Assembly (NCBI GenBank): GCA_020201275.1
Contig: JAIVHB010000145.1
Location: 1-32,676, forward strand
Reading direction: 5' to 3'
DNA length: 32,676 nucleotides
DNA from: Rhodothermaceae bacterium
GTDB lineage: Bacteria > Bacteroidota > Rhodothermia > Balneolales > Cyclonatronaceae
Shown: one piece after another, positions 22,493 to 31,125 of the stretch
How positions within the stretch are numbered: position 1 is the stretch's first letter
How the letters are laid out: each line of letters starts with the position of its first letter
The notes under the pieces: model-generated
What the model was told of the DNA's origin: nothing
Database searches by the model: none
Seen by the model: the letters and a program-made list of their open reading frames with translations, nothing else
Program-made: the position numbers and the translations under genes

Positions 22493-23256
22493 AAATGATT
22501 GCCTTTCCTGGTGTTTTCATCTGATATACTGTATTCACTGGCTGTTACGAACTGCTGAAGCCGCTTGTGATCGCTGATCCGTAATTCATCAATGGTTCCG
22601 TACCAGCTCAGTTTTTGTTCGTCGAGAAACGCTGCCTTGTCGGCCACTCTGAGCACACTGTGCATATCGTGGCTCACCACAATGGATGTAATCTCGAGAT
22701 TTTCCGACATATGTATAATAAGATCGTTAATCTCATCGGAAGTTTCCGGATCGAGCCCTGATGTGGGTTCGTCATAAAGAAGATAATCGGGTTCAAGCAC
22801 AATTGCCCTTGCCAGGCCAACTCTTTTGCGCATCCCGCCCGAAAGTTCAGCCGTTGTTTTATCACCGATGTCGCCAAGATTAACCATTTCCAGGCATTCC
22901 ATAACCCGCTTTTTGATCTTCTCCTCTTTATAGCGGGTAAAATACCTGAGCGGGAAGGCCACATTTTCAAATGCGGTGATGGAATCGAAAAGGGCGGCTC
23001 CCTGAAAAAGGATACCGAATTTCTGCCGCACCAGCCTCAGGTCTACATAACTGAGCTCGTTGATATTTTTGCCGTCGATCGAAACTGTACCTTCATCCGG
23101 TACCATAAGGGCATTTATGTGTTTCATCAGCACCGATTTTCCGCTGCCCGACTTGCCGATGATGGCCAGAGTTTCGGCATCCTCGATCGTGAGGTTAACG
23201 TTTTCCCAGATCAGTGTGGGTCCAAAACTTTTTTTAAGGTTGTTAATTTCGATCAT
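22489..23256 (-). CDS. MlaF-like ABC transporter ATP-binding protein
   Basis: The 255-residue ATPase drives the Mla-type lipid transporter. The start MIEINNLKKSFG at 23256 fits the family; upstream codons are spurious. Walker A is IIGKSGSGKSVLMKH, the Q-loop FGILFQGAALFDS is typical of Mla ATPases, the signature is LSGGMRKRVGLARAI, Walker B is YLLYDEPTSGLDP, and the switch is VVSHDMHS. It lies between mlaE (10 bases upstream) and mlaD (four-base overlap). Confidence 0.95.
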   Translation of the reverse strand: MIEINNLKKSFGPTLIWENVNLTIEDAETLAIIGKSGSGKSVLMKHINALMVPDEGTVSIDGKNINELSYVDLRLVRQKFGILFQGAALFDSITAFENVAFPLRYFTRYKEEKIKKRVMECLEMVNLGDIGDKTTAELSGGMRKRVGLARAIVLEPDYLLYDEPTSGLDPETSDEINDLIIHMSENLEITSIVVSHDMHSVLRVADKAAFLDEQKLSWYGTIDELRISDHKRLQQFVTASEYSISDENTRKGNHF

Positions 23257-23266
23257 TATCTCACAA

Positions 23267-24004
23267 TTACAGCAATATTGCTGCCAAGGCAAGGTCTGCC
23301 AGCAATACATAGATACAACTCAGAACCGCTGCGTTGGTTGTGGCGTTTCCCACACCCTCGGCACCGCCTGATGCATAAAAACCCTTGTAACAGGACACGG
23401 ATGTAATGACAAAACCGAATACGATCGATTTGATCAACCCGAAAACAATGTCCCAGGCAAAGAAGTACTCCCGCGCTCCTTTCATGAAATCGGCAATCGG
23501 TACGGTTCCCGTCATTATTCCCGCAAGTAATCCGCCCCCCACACCTAACGTAGCAGCAGCCACATATAATACAGGAAACATCAGAATGCCGGATAGCACC
23601 CGGGGCACCACGAGGAAAGATACTGAATTAAACCCCATAGATTCTAATGCATCGATCTGTTCCGATACCCGCATGGTTCCGAGTTCGGTGGCAATCCTGG
23701 CACCAACCCTCCCCGCAAGTACCAGCCCGCTGATTACCGCAGCCAGTTCAATTATGGTGGATTGTGAGACAATAGCACCGATCGTGGAAGCGGGAATGAG
23801 GGGGGATGTGAGCTGATATGCCGTCTGTATGGTGAGTACAGCGCCGGTAAATGAACCGGCTAGCATCACAATAGGAAGTGAATCGAACCCCGTTTTAACC
23901 ATTTCTGAAATCAGGTTCTTCCAGTAGGTTCTGTATTCGGTAGCCGAACGGATGGCTTCATACAGAAGCCTTGTATAGCGACCAAGATCAATAAAAATGT
24001 CCAT
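23267..24004 (-). CDS. MlaE-like ABC permease
   Basis: This 245-residue inner-membrane permease has the family core: SLPIVMLAGSFTGAVLTIQ, SQSTIIELAAVISGLVLAGRVG, ATELGTMRVSEQIDALESMG, VPRVLSGILMFPVL and a C-terminal SCYKGFYASGGAEGVGNATT. It would form a dimer with MlaF below and the MCE protein above to move phospholipids between the membranes. It is the first gene of the mlaE-mlaF-mlaD operon, divergent from porQ across 75 bases that must hold both promoters. Confidence 0.95.
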   Translation of the reverse strand: MDIFIDLGRYTRLLYEAIRSATEYRTYWKNLISEMVKTGFDSLPIVMLAGSFTGAVLTIQTAYQLTSPLIPASTIGAIVSQSTIIELAAVISGLVLAGRVGARIATELGTMRVSEQIDALESMGFNSVSFLVVPRVLSGILMFPVLYVAAATLGVGGGLLAGIMTGTVPIADFMKGAREYFFAWDIVFGLIKSIVFGFVITSVSCYKGFYASGGAEGVGNATTNAAVLSCIYVLLADLALAAILL

Positions 24005-24079
24005 AGGCCCGTTTGTGTTGAACGTTGCACCCTTGTGATTGATATTTTCAGGTGCCTAAATTTCAGTTATATTTAGCTC

Positions 24080-25087
24080 GTGATCAAATTAAAAAAAACA
24101 ATCCGGATTCAGGCTGTATTAATCGCAGCGCTCGGTTTTTTCATACTCACCGGTGGTACCGCATACGCACAGTCGGGTACGAAAACCGTGTTCAGGTTTC
24201 TTGAGGTGCCTTCTTCACCGCGCACGGCTGCTCTCGGCAGCTACTCTGTTTCGCATCCGGCCTCCGGCATATCGCAGTTTTTCGATAACCCCGCCTATCC
24301 CGGCGTGCGCGACCACCGCACTTTTTCGGCATCCTACATCAACCTGATCCACGATGTAAACATGTATTTCACCAGCGGTGCCTGGCACTTCGACGGCATC
24401 GGCACACTGGGAGCAGGCATCCGTTACATGAGTTACGGGCGTTTCGACGAAACCGATGAACAGGGCAATATCCTCTCCGAATTCAGTGCCTACGATTTCG
24501 CCCTTTCGACCGGTCTGAGCAGGGAAATGATGACAGGTCTGCAGGCCGGTGCCGCCATTCATTTCATCCAATCATCCTATGCTGCCTATAATTCCACCGC
24601 CGTTGCTTTCAGTGCCGGTGCTTACTGGAATTCCCCCGACGGCTTCAATTCGGCCGGTGTTACCATACAGCATCTTGGAACCCAGGTCACCAAATTTGAT
24701 GAGGTACGCGAACCCCTGCCTTTTGACCTGCGGGCCGGGTTCACACGCCGCCTGGAGAACCTCCCCCTCCGACTGTCGCTCACCTTCCACAATCTCACCC
24801 GGTGGCAAATACCCAATGCAAACGATATTGAAGAACCCGGATTTTTCGGCACACTGATGCGCCATACAACCATCGGTGGTGAATTCTTGTTCTCAGAAAA
24901 CGTAAACCTGAGGCTCGGGTACAATCATTTGCAAAATGCCGAACTGAAAAGCCGCAGCCGGCTCGATACATCCGGGTTCAGCTACGGCCTGGGCATCAAA
25001 TACAAAAGTATAACATTTGATGTGAGCCGGAATTCGTTCAGTGATCTCGGCGGGGTTACCCGAATCGGCATCACCGCGGCGCTGTAG
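24080..25087 (+). CDS. porQ: PorQ-like type IX secretion system protein
   Basis: The 335-residue protein starts with GTG and a signal peptide (MIKLKKTIRIQAVLIAALGF..., ending near AYAQ). The mature part has the outer-membrane PorQ/PorV-type layout: FRFLEVPSSPRTAALGSYS, FFDNPAYPG, FSASYINLIHDVNMY, AGIRYMSYGRFDETDEQGN, then repeated amphipathic beta strands. PorQ is needed with PorZ to attach A-LPS to type IX cargo. No other por gene is in the window. The start is supported by the signal peptide and the short gap to mlaE; a TATATTTA box at about 24067-24074 may be part of its promoter, though very close to the start. Confidence 0.82.
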   Translation: MIKLKKTIRIQAVLIAALGFFILTGGTAYAQSGTKTVFRFLEVPSSPRTAALGSYSVSHPASGISQFFDNPAYPGVRDHRTFSASYINLIHDVNMYFTSGAWHFDGIGTLGAGIRYMSYGRFDETDEQGNILSEFSAYDFALSTGLSREMMTGLQAGAAIHFIQSSYAAYNSTAVAFSAGAYWNSPDGFNSAGVTIQHLGTQVTKFDEVREPLPFDLRAGFTRRLENLPLRLSLTFHNLTRWQIPNANDIEEPGFFGTLMRHTTIGGEFLFSENVNLRLGYNHLQNAELKSRSRLDTSGFSYGLGIKYKSITFDVSRNSFSDLGGVTRIGITAAL

Positions 25088-25108
25088 GATTCGGGGGAGA
25101 CGCAAGAT

Positions 25109-25206
25109 AGACATGAGACATGAGACATGAGACTTCAGACATGAGACTTCAGACATGAGACTTCAGACATGAGACTTCAGACATGAGACTTCAGACTTTA
25201 GACGCA
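25109..25206. repeat. Heptamer tandem repeat AGACATG/AGACTTC
   Basis: Fourteen consecutive 7-base units begin with AGAC: three AGACATG, then AGACTTC alternating with AGACATG, then AGACTTT and AGACGCA. The last unit already overlaps the first bases of the aroC homology. The alternation gives a 14-base higher-order unit. Confidence 0.92.
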
Positions 25207-26359
25207 CGGGCCGGCCCTTACGGGAATTGTTGAGGGTGTTCCGGCGGGATTGCCGGTATCGGCCGAATCCATATCACTGCACCTGGCCCGCCGGCAGGAA
25301 GGCTACGGCCGGGGCGGCCGGATGGCTTTTGAAAAAGATATGGTAACCATCACTTCAGGCCTGCGCCACGGTCTGACCATGGGCAGCCCGATATCGATGA
25401 GCCTGGCCAACCGGGCTTTCCAGAAAGATGCCGACAACTGGCCTGTGGTTATGTCGGCTGAACCGGTGGATGAGGCCGTTGAGCGCATCACCATACCCAG
25501 ACCGGGCCATGCCGACCTGATCGGCGTTCAGAAGTACCGTTTCGACGATGTGCGCCCGGTAATAGAACGCTCGTCGGCCCGCGAAACTGCCATGCGGGTG
25601 GCCTGCTGTGCCATCGCCCGCGATTTTTTGAACTATTTCGGCATAGAAATCGGCGGACATGTTATTCAGCTTGGCAATATCGGTTACACGGGGTGGGACT
25701 CCATCAGGGAGACATCCTCTGCTCTTTTGGAAGCCGGTGGCGAGAAGCTGTTCCGGGAGGCCGACAAGTCGGAAGTTCGCTGCCTGGATCCGCAGCTCAC
25801 AGAACAGATGGTTGACCATATCAAGAAAAAACGGAAGCAGGGCTCATCACTGGGCGGCATCTATGAGATTGTAATAACCGGTGTACCGGCCGGGCTCGGC
25901 AGCTACGTACACTGGGACCGCAAACTCGACGGTCTGCTGGCCCAGGCCATCCTGTCGACCCAGGCCATGAAGGGCGTGCAGGTAGGACTCGGGTTCGAGG
26001 CCGGCAAGCTGAGCGGGCATGAGGTACACGACGAAATTTCATGGGACGGGAGCACCTACCGGCGCAAGACCAACCGGGCGGGTGGCATCGAGGGCGGTGT
26101 TTCCACCGGTATGCCCATCATCATACAGGGCATCATGAAGCCCATTCCCACCATGCTTACACCAATCAAAACGGTTGATATCGACACGAAAGAGGAAGTG
26201 GATACCCGCTATGAACGCTCCGACGTGTGCGCCCTGCCAAGGGCGGTGGTGGTGGCCGAAAATGTGCTCGCACCGGTTATTGCCAACGCTTTCCTTGAAA
26301 AATACGGCGGCGACTCGATCGCCGAAATCAGTGAACGCTACAGCCGCGCCCGGTCATGA
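25202..26359 (+). CDS. aroC: Chorismate synthase, first residues missing
   Basis: AroC turns EPSP into chorismate using reduced FMN, ending the shikimate pathway. In-frame homology starts abruptly at THGPALTGIVEGVPAGLPVS, followed by RRQEGYGRGGRM, SGLRHGLTMGSPISM, RPGHADLIG, SSARETAMRVACCAIA and late KTNRAGGIEGGVSTG and RSDVCALPRAVVVAE. The usual first 10-12 residues (MIRYLTAGES-like), just before the conserved active-site His of ESHG, are replaced by the AGAC tandem repeat, and a TAG stop precedes codon 25202. No ATG is available; TTG at 25250 is the first standard start and would also lose the His. Without its 5' end the gene is probably nonfunctional as shown. The stop overlaps the TPR gene by four bases. 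Confidence 0.88.
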   Translation, partial: THGPALTGIVEGVPAGLPVSAESISLHLARRQEGYGRGGRMAFEKDMVTITSGLRHGLTMGSPISMSLANRAFQKDADNWPVVMSAEPVDEAVERITIPRPGHADLIGVQKYRFDDVRPVIERSSARETAMRVACCAIARDFLNYFGIEIGGHVIQLGNIGYTGWDSIRETSSALLEAGGEKLFREADKSEVRCLDPQLTEQMVDHIKKKRKQGSSLGGIYEIVITGVPAGLGSYVHWDRKLDGLLAQAILSTQAMKGVQVGLGFEAGKLSGHEVHDEISWDGSTYRRKTNRAGGIEGGVSTGMPIIIQGIMKPIPTMLTPIKTVDIDTKEEVDTRYERSDVCALPRAVVVAENVLAPVIANAFLEKYGGDSIAEISERYSRARS

Positions 26360-26676
26360 GTGATGCGAGAATCGCGCAGCTGAAGGCATTCCTGGTGGAA
26401 GATCCGCATGACAATTTCACCCTTTTTGCCCTGGCCCTGGAGTACATCAAAATGGGTGACGCCGGCCAGGCAGAAAAGCTGTTCAAAAGCATACTGGCCA
26501 ACGACCCGGCGTATGTTGGCGTTTACTACCACCTGGGCAAGCTTTACGAATCGCTGGGGGATATCGGTATGGCCAGATCGACCTATATTGAGGGTATCGC
26601 GGTTACCCGGAAGGCCGGCGAACTGCATGCCCTGTCGGAACTGGAAACCGCTCTCGGGGAGTGCGGCGACTCATAG
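26356..26676 (+). CDS. Small tetratricopeptide-repeat protein
   Basis: The 106-residue protein is made of about three TPR-like helix pairs: FTLFALALEYIKMGDAGQAE, YVGVYYHLGKLYESLGD and a final ARSTYIEGIAVTRKAGE. No signal peptide is seen, so it is probably a cytoplasmic scaffold or partner protein. It is translationally coupled to aroC (ATGA overlap). Confidence 0.8.
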   Translation: MSDARIAQLKAFLVEDPHDNFTLFALALEYIKMGDAGQAEKLFKSILANDPAYVGVYYHLGKLYESLGDIGMARSTYIEGIAVTRKAGELHALSELETALGECGDS

Positions 26677-26696
26677 AACTTGTTGCTATCTTGCCC

Positions 26697-26746
26697 ATGG
26701 ATATTGTTTCATTCAAAAATGTACACTATCGGTATACACGAACGTT
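26697..26746 (+). pseudogene. Possible stub of an ABC-transporter ATPase start
   Basis: From ATG at 26697 the frame reads MDIVSFKNVHYRYTR, which looks like the first strand pair of an ABC ATPase (typically MIEFKNVxFRYP). The resemblance then stops and the sequence becomes the upstream region of the LysM gene. A TATCTTGC box just before the ATG could be a promoter remnant. The match is short, so this is tentative. Confidence 0.35.
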
Positions 26747-26788
26747 ACAACCATCCGGGTTCCTGTGGCAATCCAGACTGCAAACCGG

Positions 26789-26796
26789 TATTTTTG
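26789..26796 (+). promoter_or_regulatory. Candidate -7 promoter element (TATTTTTG)
   Basis: TATTTTTG fits TAnnTTTG and lies 27 bases before the LysM-RlpA start. The -33 element is unclear. Confidence 0.35.
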
Positions 26797-26823
26797 AACC
26801 GAATTTTCGTTTACACACCCGAA

Positions 26824-28077
26824 ATGACCACCATGAAGGCCCTCAGATCAACCCTCATCCTCCTTATAGTACTACTCATCCCTGTTTTATTGCAGGCACA
26901 AACGGGAGACCGGAATCACACCGTTCAGGCCGGGGAAACCCTATTCAGTATCTCCAGGGAGTATAACATAACCGTTGATGAACTGCGGCGATGGAACAAC
27001 ATCCGGAACAACACCATCATTGTGGGCCAGCGCCTTATTGTGTCGGCACCCTCCCGCACGGCTGCGCCCTCCCGCACAACCGGGCCAGCCACGGGCAGCG
27101 GCGACCAGCTTCAGCATACGGTAAGAGCCGGGGAGACCCTGATGGCCATATCCAGGCGCTATCGGATTGATGTGAACGAGATCAGGCGTGCCAATAACCT
27201 GCAGTCGGATGCGCTGAGTGTTGGGCAGGTACTGGCGATTCCGACCGGTGGCGAGGTTCCCGCAACACCGCAGCCTGAAGATACCGTACGGCCTCTTCCG
27301 CCGGTTGTACGTGAAGCGGAACCGGTTCGGCCCGCAACGGAATCCCGTCCGGCCACCCCTCCTGCCGAAGACCGGGAACGTTCCCTCGTTATCGAGCGCC
27401 GCGGGGGGAGTGCCTATTATACCGTGCGCCCCGGCGACACCCTCTTCCGGATCGCATCGAGCCACAATATGACCTTAAATGAACTTCGCAGTCTGAACAA
27501 CCTTTCGGGTGATGTAATACGAGTGGGCCAGGAGCTGCTGGTGCGTTCGGAGACCACAGCGGCATCCATTGGCACGGAAAGAACATCCGGTTTCGGCCGC
27601 TTCACTACGTACAATGTTGAGCGGAACGATAACCTGCAGAACCTGCTTGCCCGGTTTAATATGGACCGTACCGATTTCGAATCCCTGAATCCGGGTATCG
27701 ATCCCGACCGCCTGAGGCCGGGGCTTACTGTTACCGTACTTGAGCCACCTGTTTCACGTCAGCACAACCCCTACCGGGCCGGTGTCGATGCCGGCGACAG
27801 TGATATGACGCCGGTTACCCGCTACTCTGAGACCCACACCGGACGTACAACGACCAACGGCGAGCTCTATAACCCCGATCAGCTCACGGCTGCCCATACC
27901 ACTCTGCCGCTTGGCTCGGTCGTGTTCGTACAAAACCCCGACAACGGGCGCGGAATCTACGTGATGATAAACGACCGCATTGTGGATGACAGCATCCGCC
28001 TGTCGGCCGCCGCCTACCGGTCGCTCGGCTATGCCGCATCATCACGGCAGGCAGCCATCATCGTGCAGGAAAGATGA
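26824..28077 (+). CDS. LysM-repeat protein with C-terminal RlpA-like double-psi beta-barrel
   Basis: The 417-residue protein has a signal peptide (MTTMKALRSTLILLIVLLIP..., ending at LQAQ). Three clear LysM peptidoglycan-binding modules follow (HTVQAGETLFSISREYNITV, HTVRAGETLMAISRRYRIDV, YTVRPGDTLFRIASSHNMTL), then a fourth weaker one (YNVERNDNLQNLLARFNMD). Pro/Ala-rich linkers separate them. The C-terminal 100 residues resemble RlpA (ARYSE-like YSETHTGRTTTNGELYN, LPLGSVVFVQNPDNGRGIYV, NDRIVDDSIRLSAAAYRSLG), a family that includes septal lytic transglycosylases. An in-frame ATG at 26833 is an alternative start. The stop overlaps the CPBP gene by four bases. Confidence 0.88.
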   Translation: MTTMKALRSTLILLIVLLIPVLLQAQTGDRNHTVQAGETLFSISREYNITVDELRRWNNIRNNTIIVGQRLIVSAPSRTAAPSRTTGPATGSGDQLQHTVRAGETLMAISRRYRIDVNEIRRANNLQSDALSVGQVLAIPTGGEVPATPQPEDTVRPLPPVVREAEPVRPATESRPATPPAEDRERSLVIERRGGSAYYTVRPGDTLFRIASSHNMTLNELRSLNNLSGDVIRVGQELLVRSETTAASIGTERTSGFGRFTTYNVERNDNLQNLLARFNMDRTDFESLNPGIDPDRLRPGLTVTVLEPPVSRQHNPYRAGVDAGDSDMTPVTRYSETHTGRTTTNGELYNPDQLTAAHTTLPLGSVVFVQNPDNGRGIYVMINDRIVDDSIRLSAAAYRSLGYAASSRQAAIIVQER

Positions 28078-28805
28078 TCGCGGCCATCGGGCTCAAACAC
28101 TATCACCGTACCAGCAGCAGCCTGACCTACAGTTACCTGATCAGCCTGCCGTTGCTCTTTTTGTATGAGGTACTGATCACTATAAGTGAGCCAACCGGCG
28201 GCATTCCTGTGCGCCTTGGTGCGGAAATCTGGATCAAACAGCTTATGTACTTCTTCACGGGGAATACACTGTTGTTTACCATAATCCTGGTAGTGGGTCT
28301 CGGTGCCTTCATTTTCTTCAAAGAACGGAAGAGGGAGATTGCCTGGCATCCCCGTTATTTTGCGTTCATGGTGGGGGAATCGGTAGTCTGGGCCCTGGTA
28401 CTTGCACTCATCATCTCCAACTTTGTAGGTTATCTGTTCCAGTTCCAGGCTGTCGGTGGGGGTGTTACCCGGCTTCAGATGCTGGCCCTCAGCATCGGCG
28501 CCGGATTGTACGAAGAGCTGATTTTCCGGGTTATTTTAGTTTACGGACTTATCAAAACGGGCGAACTGATCTTTCCGAACCGGAGAGCCGTTGTAACGGT
28601 TTCCGTCTTGTTTGCGGCATTAGTGTTCAGTGGCGTCCATTATACCGGATCCATGGGCGACAGTTTCGAATGGGCCTCCTTCATTTTCCGGTTCCTTTTC
28701 GGGCTTGCACTCAATCTGTTGCTGGTAATCAGGGGTTTCGGCATCGCCGCCTGTACCCATTCACTGTATGATGTTATACTTGTCCTTTTTCTGTACGATG
28801 GTTGA
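28074..28805 (+). CDS. CPBP-family intramembrane metalloprotease
   Basis: The 243-residue membrane protein has several hydrophobic helices. The CPBP/Abi motifs are present: GLYEELIFRVILV (EExxxR), VLFAALVFSGVHYTG (FxxxH-like, with the His in GVH) and CTHSLYDVIL near the end. Such proteases act inside the membrane on anchored proteins or precursors; substrate and role are unknown. It is translationally coupled to the upstream LysM-RlpA wall gene, which suggests a joint envelope role. Confidence 0.88.
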   Translation: MIAAIGLKHYHRTSSSLTYSYLISLPLLFLYEVLITISEPTGGIPVRLGAEIWIKQLMYFFTGNTLLFTIILVVGLGAFIFFKERKREIAWHPRYFAFMVGESVVWALVLALIISNFVGYLFQFQAVGGGVTRLQMLALSIGAGLYEELIFRVILVYGLIKTGELIFPNRRAVVTVSVLFAALVFSGVHYTGSMGDSFEWASFIFRFLFGLALNLLLVIRGFGIAACTHSLYDVILVLFLYDG

Positions 28806-29109
28806 CACAATAGTGACCTCCTTGCAACAACACTGCATTTAAGTTCTAAGTTTTTTTACCTATCTTTTTATGATAAGAGTATTACAGACAGCTTATAATC
28901 AAAATTTAAGAGGCAATAATACCAGCAGATGTCATGAGGTTGCTGCATTACCACAACCGGAACTGCGGTTTTTTACCATTTTTCATTTTTTCAACCAGTT
29001 AAGTTTGATTAAGTTGGGATGTAAAAAGTATTATCCTCTAATTGTTACACATCAATCCATCTATTAAACAGCAACCAGTGTTCTTCAGGGTGGCAGCCCA
29101 GCTACGTAT
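28806..29109. other. AT-rich leader region before the ECF sigma gene
   Basis: This 304-base gap is clearly more AT-rich than its surroundings. It contains the promoter-like pair at 28838-28868 and a second weaker one at 29004-29036 (TTTG and TATTATCC, spacing 21). A 65-codon frame at 28870-29067 has no recognisable family. Confidence 0.5.
28838..28868 (+). promoter_or_regulatory. Promoter-like pair TTTA-N19-TATCTTTT
   Basis: TTTA (28838-28841) and TATCTTTT (28861-28868) are separated by exactly 19 bases and each differs by one base from the Bacteroidota consensus TTTG / TAnnTTTG. It would give a leader of about 235 bases to the ECF sigma gene. Confidence 0.5.
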
Positions 29110-29685
29110 ATGCCAGAACTAACCAGCGAGGAAATAAAAAAGCAGCAGGATTTCGAAGACGAGATGCTTCCACATCTTGATGCTATCTACAATTTCGCCT
29201 TGCGTCTTACCACCGATCCAAACGATGCTGAAGACCTGGTACAGGATACCATTGTAAAAGCGTTCCGGTTTTTCAACAGCTACGAAAAGGGGACCAACGC
29301 CAAAGCCTGGCTTTTCCGGATACTGAAGAACTCCTATATCAATAACTACCGGAAGAAATCGAAGCAGCCCCACCAGGTCGATTACGACGAGATATCGACT
29401 TTCTATGAGACTATACGCAGCGAGCAGAGCAACACAACCGACATGGAAGACATCATGTACGGGCAGCTGCTCGACGACGACGTAACCCGTGCTCTTGAGC
29501 GCATCCCCGAAGATTTCCGTACCGTGGTTCTGCTCTGCGATGTTGAGGGATTCACCTACGAGGAGATCGCCAATATGCTTGACGTACCCATAGGCACCAT
29601 CCGCAGCCGCCTGCACCGGGGCAGAAATCTGCTACGCGCCCAGTTGGTCGAATACGCCGACAAACGGGGCTATACCAACGACTGA
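29110..29685 (+). CDS. ECF-type RNA polymerase sigma factor
   Basis: The 191-residue protein has sigma region 2 (DAIYNFALRLTTDPNDAEDLVQ, then KAFRFFNSYEKGTNAKAWLF and RILKNSYINNYRKKSKQP) and region 4 (LERIPEDFRTVVLLCDVEGF, TYEEIANMLDVPIGTIRSRL). The linker contains DYDEISTFYE. It resembles the SigR/SigE-like ECF group common in Bacteroidota and relatives. No anti-sigma gene is adjacent; the next gene is a convergent histidine kinase 20 bases away. Confidence 0.95.
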   Translation: MPELTSEEIKKQQDFEDEMLPHLDAIYNFALRLTTDPNDAEDLVQDTIVKAFRFFNSYEKGTNAKAWLFRILKNSYINNYRKKSKQPHQVDYDEISTFYETIRSEQSNTTDMEDIMYGQLLDDDVTRALERIPEDFRTVVLLCDVEGFTYEEIANMLDVPIGTIRSRLHRGRNLLRAQLVEYADKRGYTND

Positions 29686-29705
29686 TTCTGCAGCCAGGCG
29701 GCCGG

Positions 29706-31028
29706 TTACACGATCTGATCGATACCTTCGCCATTGAACGACTGCGGAAGAATGATCCTGAATGTAGTGCCTTTGCCGGGTGTCGACTTGTGCACAAATA
29801 TCTCCCCCTTGTGGTAGTCTTTCACAATTCTTCTGGTAAGGCTCAATCCCAGTCCCCATCCCCTTTTCTTGGTGCTGAAACCGGGGTTGAACACCTCCTT
29901 GAAGTCCTTTTTCTCGATACCGCGGCCGGTATCAACCACATCAATAATAACGCTGTCTTCCTCCGTTCTTGACCTGATGCCCACCGATGCGTCGCCCTTA
30001 TCCGGCTCAATGGCATCGATTGCATTTTTTAGCAGGTTTTCGACAGCCCAGCTTAGTAGTTCGGAATTCATTTTAACCCGCGACGAAGTTTCGATATCCT
30101 TCTCAAAACGGATATGGCTGCTGATCTGTGGGAGCCGCCTCTCCATGTATTCGGTCACACTTTCCAGCACCGGCCCCAGCCGCTGGGGCTTTAGTTCGGG
30201 TGAGGAGCCGATCTTGTTGAACCGTTCGGCGATGCTCTGCAGGCGCTGTACGTCTTTCTCCAGCTCGTGGGTAATTTTGAGCATATTGCTGTCGTTGATG
30301 CCGTCTTTGAGCAGGGCGATCCAGCCAAGAAGGCTCGAAAGGGGTGTGCCAAGCTGATGGGCCGACTCCTTGGCCATACCCACCCACAGTTTCGACTGCT
30401 CGTTCCGCTTGATGCTCGATAGGCTGGCATAGCCTATGGTAAGAAAGAGGGTGAGGAGCCCGAACTGAACATAGGGATAGTAGCGCAGGGCGCGGACGAT
30501 GCCGCTCTCCCCATAGTAGACAAACTGGCGCTGCTGAATGTTCTCGTCTCCGATCACAATCTGAATCGGTTCATTTACCATGGCCAGGTTCCGGATCAGG
30601 TCGCTGTCGAGTTCACTGTCGCGGATGTTGTGGGCGTGCAGGATCTGTCCGTTCTCATCCACTACGAGTGAGGGAATCTCAAAGCGGTCTTTGATGATCA
30701 GTTCAGATGCAACAAAATCGAGTGCGGAATTGGCCAGATCGGATCCGGCACGGTCGAGGATGTCGGACCAGCGCTGCTTGCGGGCGGGCGAAACCATCGC
30801 TTCATTCATGATCTCATCGCGCATTATGTCGATCCAGCGCCGTGTTTCAGGATAGAGCTCACTGCTCTGGTACTCTATCGCTTTGGCCCAAAGCTCCACA
30901 CTGGAGCGTTCTTTTTCCCTGATCTGGTTGATCAGGTGATGGTTATAGAGGAACGAACCGATAACAACCAGCAGCAGCATGAAAACCAGCACATACTTTA
31001 CCTGGTACGATCTGAAAGAGAGATTCAT
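29706..31028 (-). CDS. Membrane-bound sensor histidine kinase
   Basis: The 440-residue protein has two membrane helices (about residues 11-29 and 186-204) flanking a roughly 155-residue extracytoplasmic sensor with the motif SLVVDENGQILHAHNI. The dimerisation/phosphoacceptor box is AKESAHQLGTPLSSLLGW, His at about 224. The ATPase domain has the N box ENLLKNAIDAI, DTGRGI and GWGLGLSLTRRIV. No response regulator is adjacent, so the partner is unknown. It is convergent with the ECF sigma gene. Confidence 0.93.
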   Translation of the reverse strand: MNLSFRSYQVKYVLVFMLLLVVIGSFLYNHHLINQIREKERSSVELWAKAIEYQSSELYPETRRWIDIMRDEIMNEAMVSPARKQRWSDILDRAGSDLANSALDFVASELIIKDRFEIPSLVVDENGQILHAHNIRDSELDSDLIRNLAMVNEPIQIVIGDENIQQRQFVYYGESGIVRALRYYPYVQFGLLTLFLTIGYASLSSIKRNEQSKLWVGMAKESAHQLGTPLSSLLGWIALLKDGINDSNMLKITHELEKDVQRLQSIAERFNKIGSSPELKPQRLGPVLESVTEYMERRLPQISSHIRFEKDIETSSRVKMNSELLSWAVENLLKNAIDAIEPDKGDASVGIRSRTEEDSVIIDVVDTGRGIEKKDFKEVFNPGFSTKKRGWGLGLSLTRRIVKDYHKGEIFVHKSTPGKGTTFRIILPQSFNGEGIDQIV

Positions 31029-31125
31029 AAGGAGACCTCAGAGCAGTAATTAGGGTGGGGAAGATAATATAATCATAATCGGCATTGAGCAGAGGAAGAA
31101 CAATTGAACCAGGGTGTATTTCTTC

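Noticed and set aside
25109-25206. CRISPR-like array
   Set aside because: Units are only seven bases with no unique spacers; it is a simple tandem repeat, and no cas genes are present.
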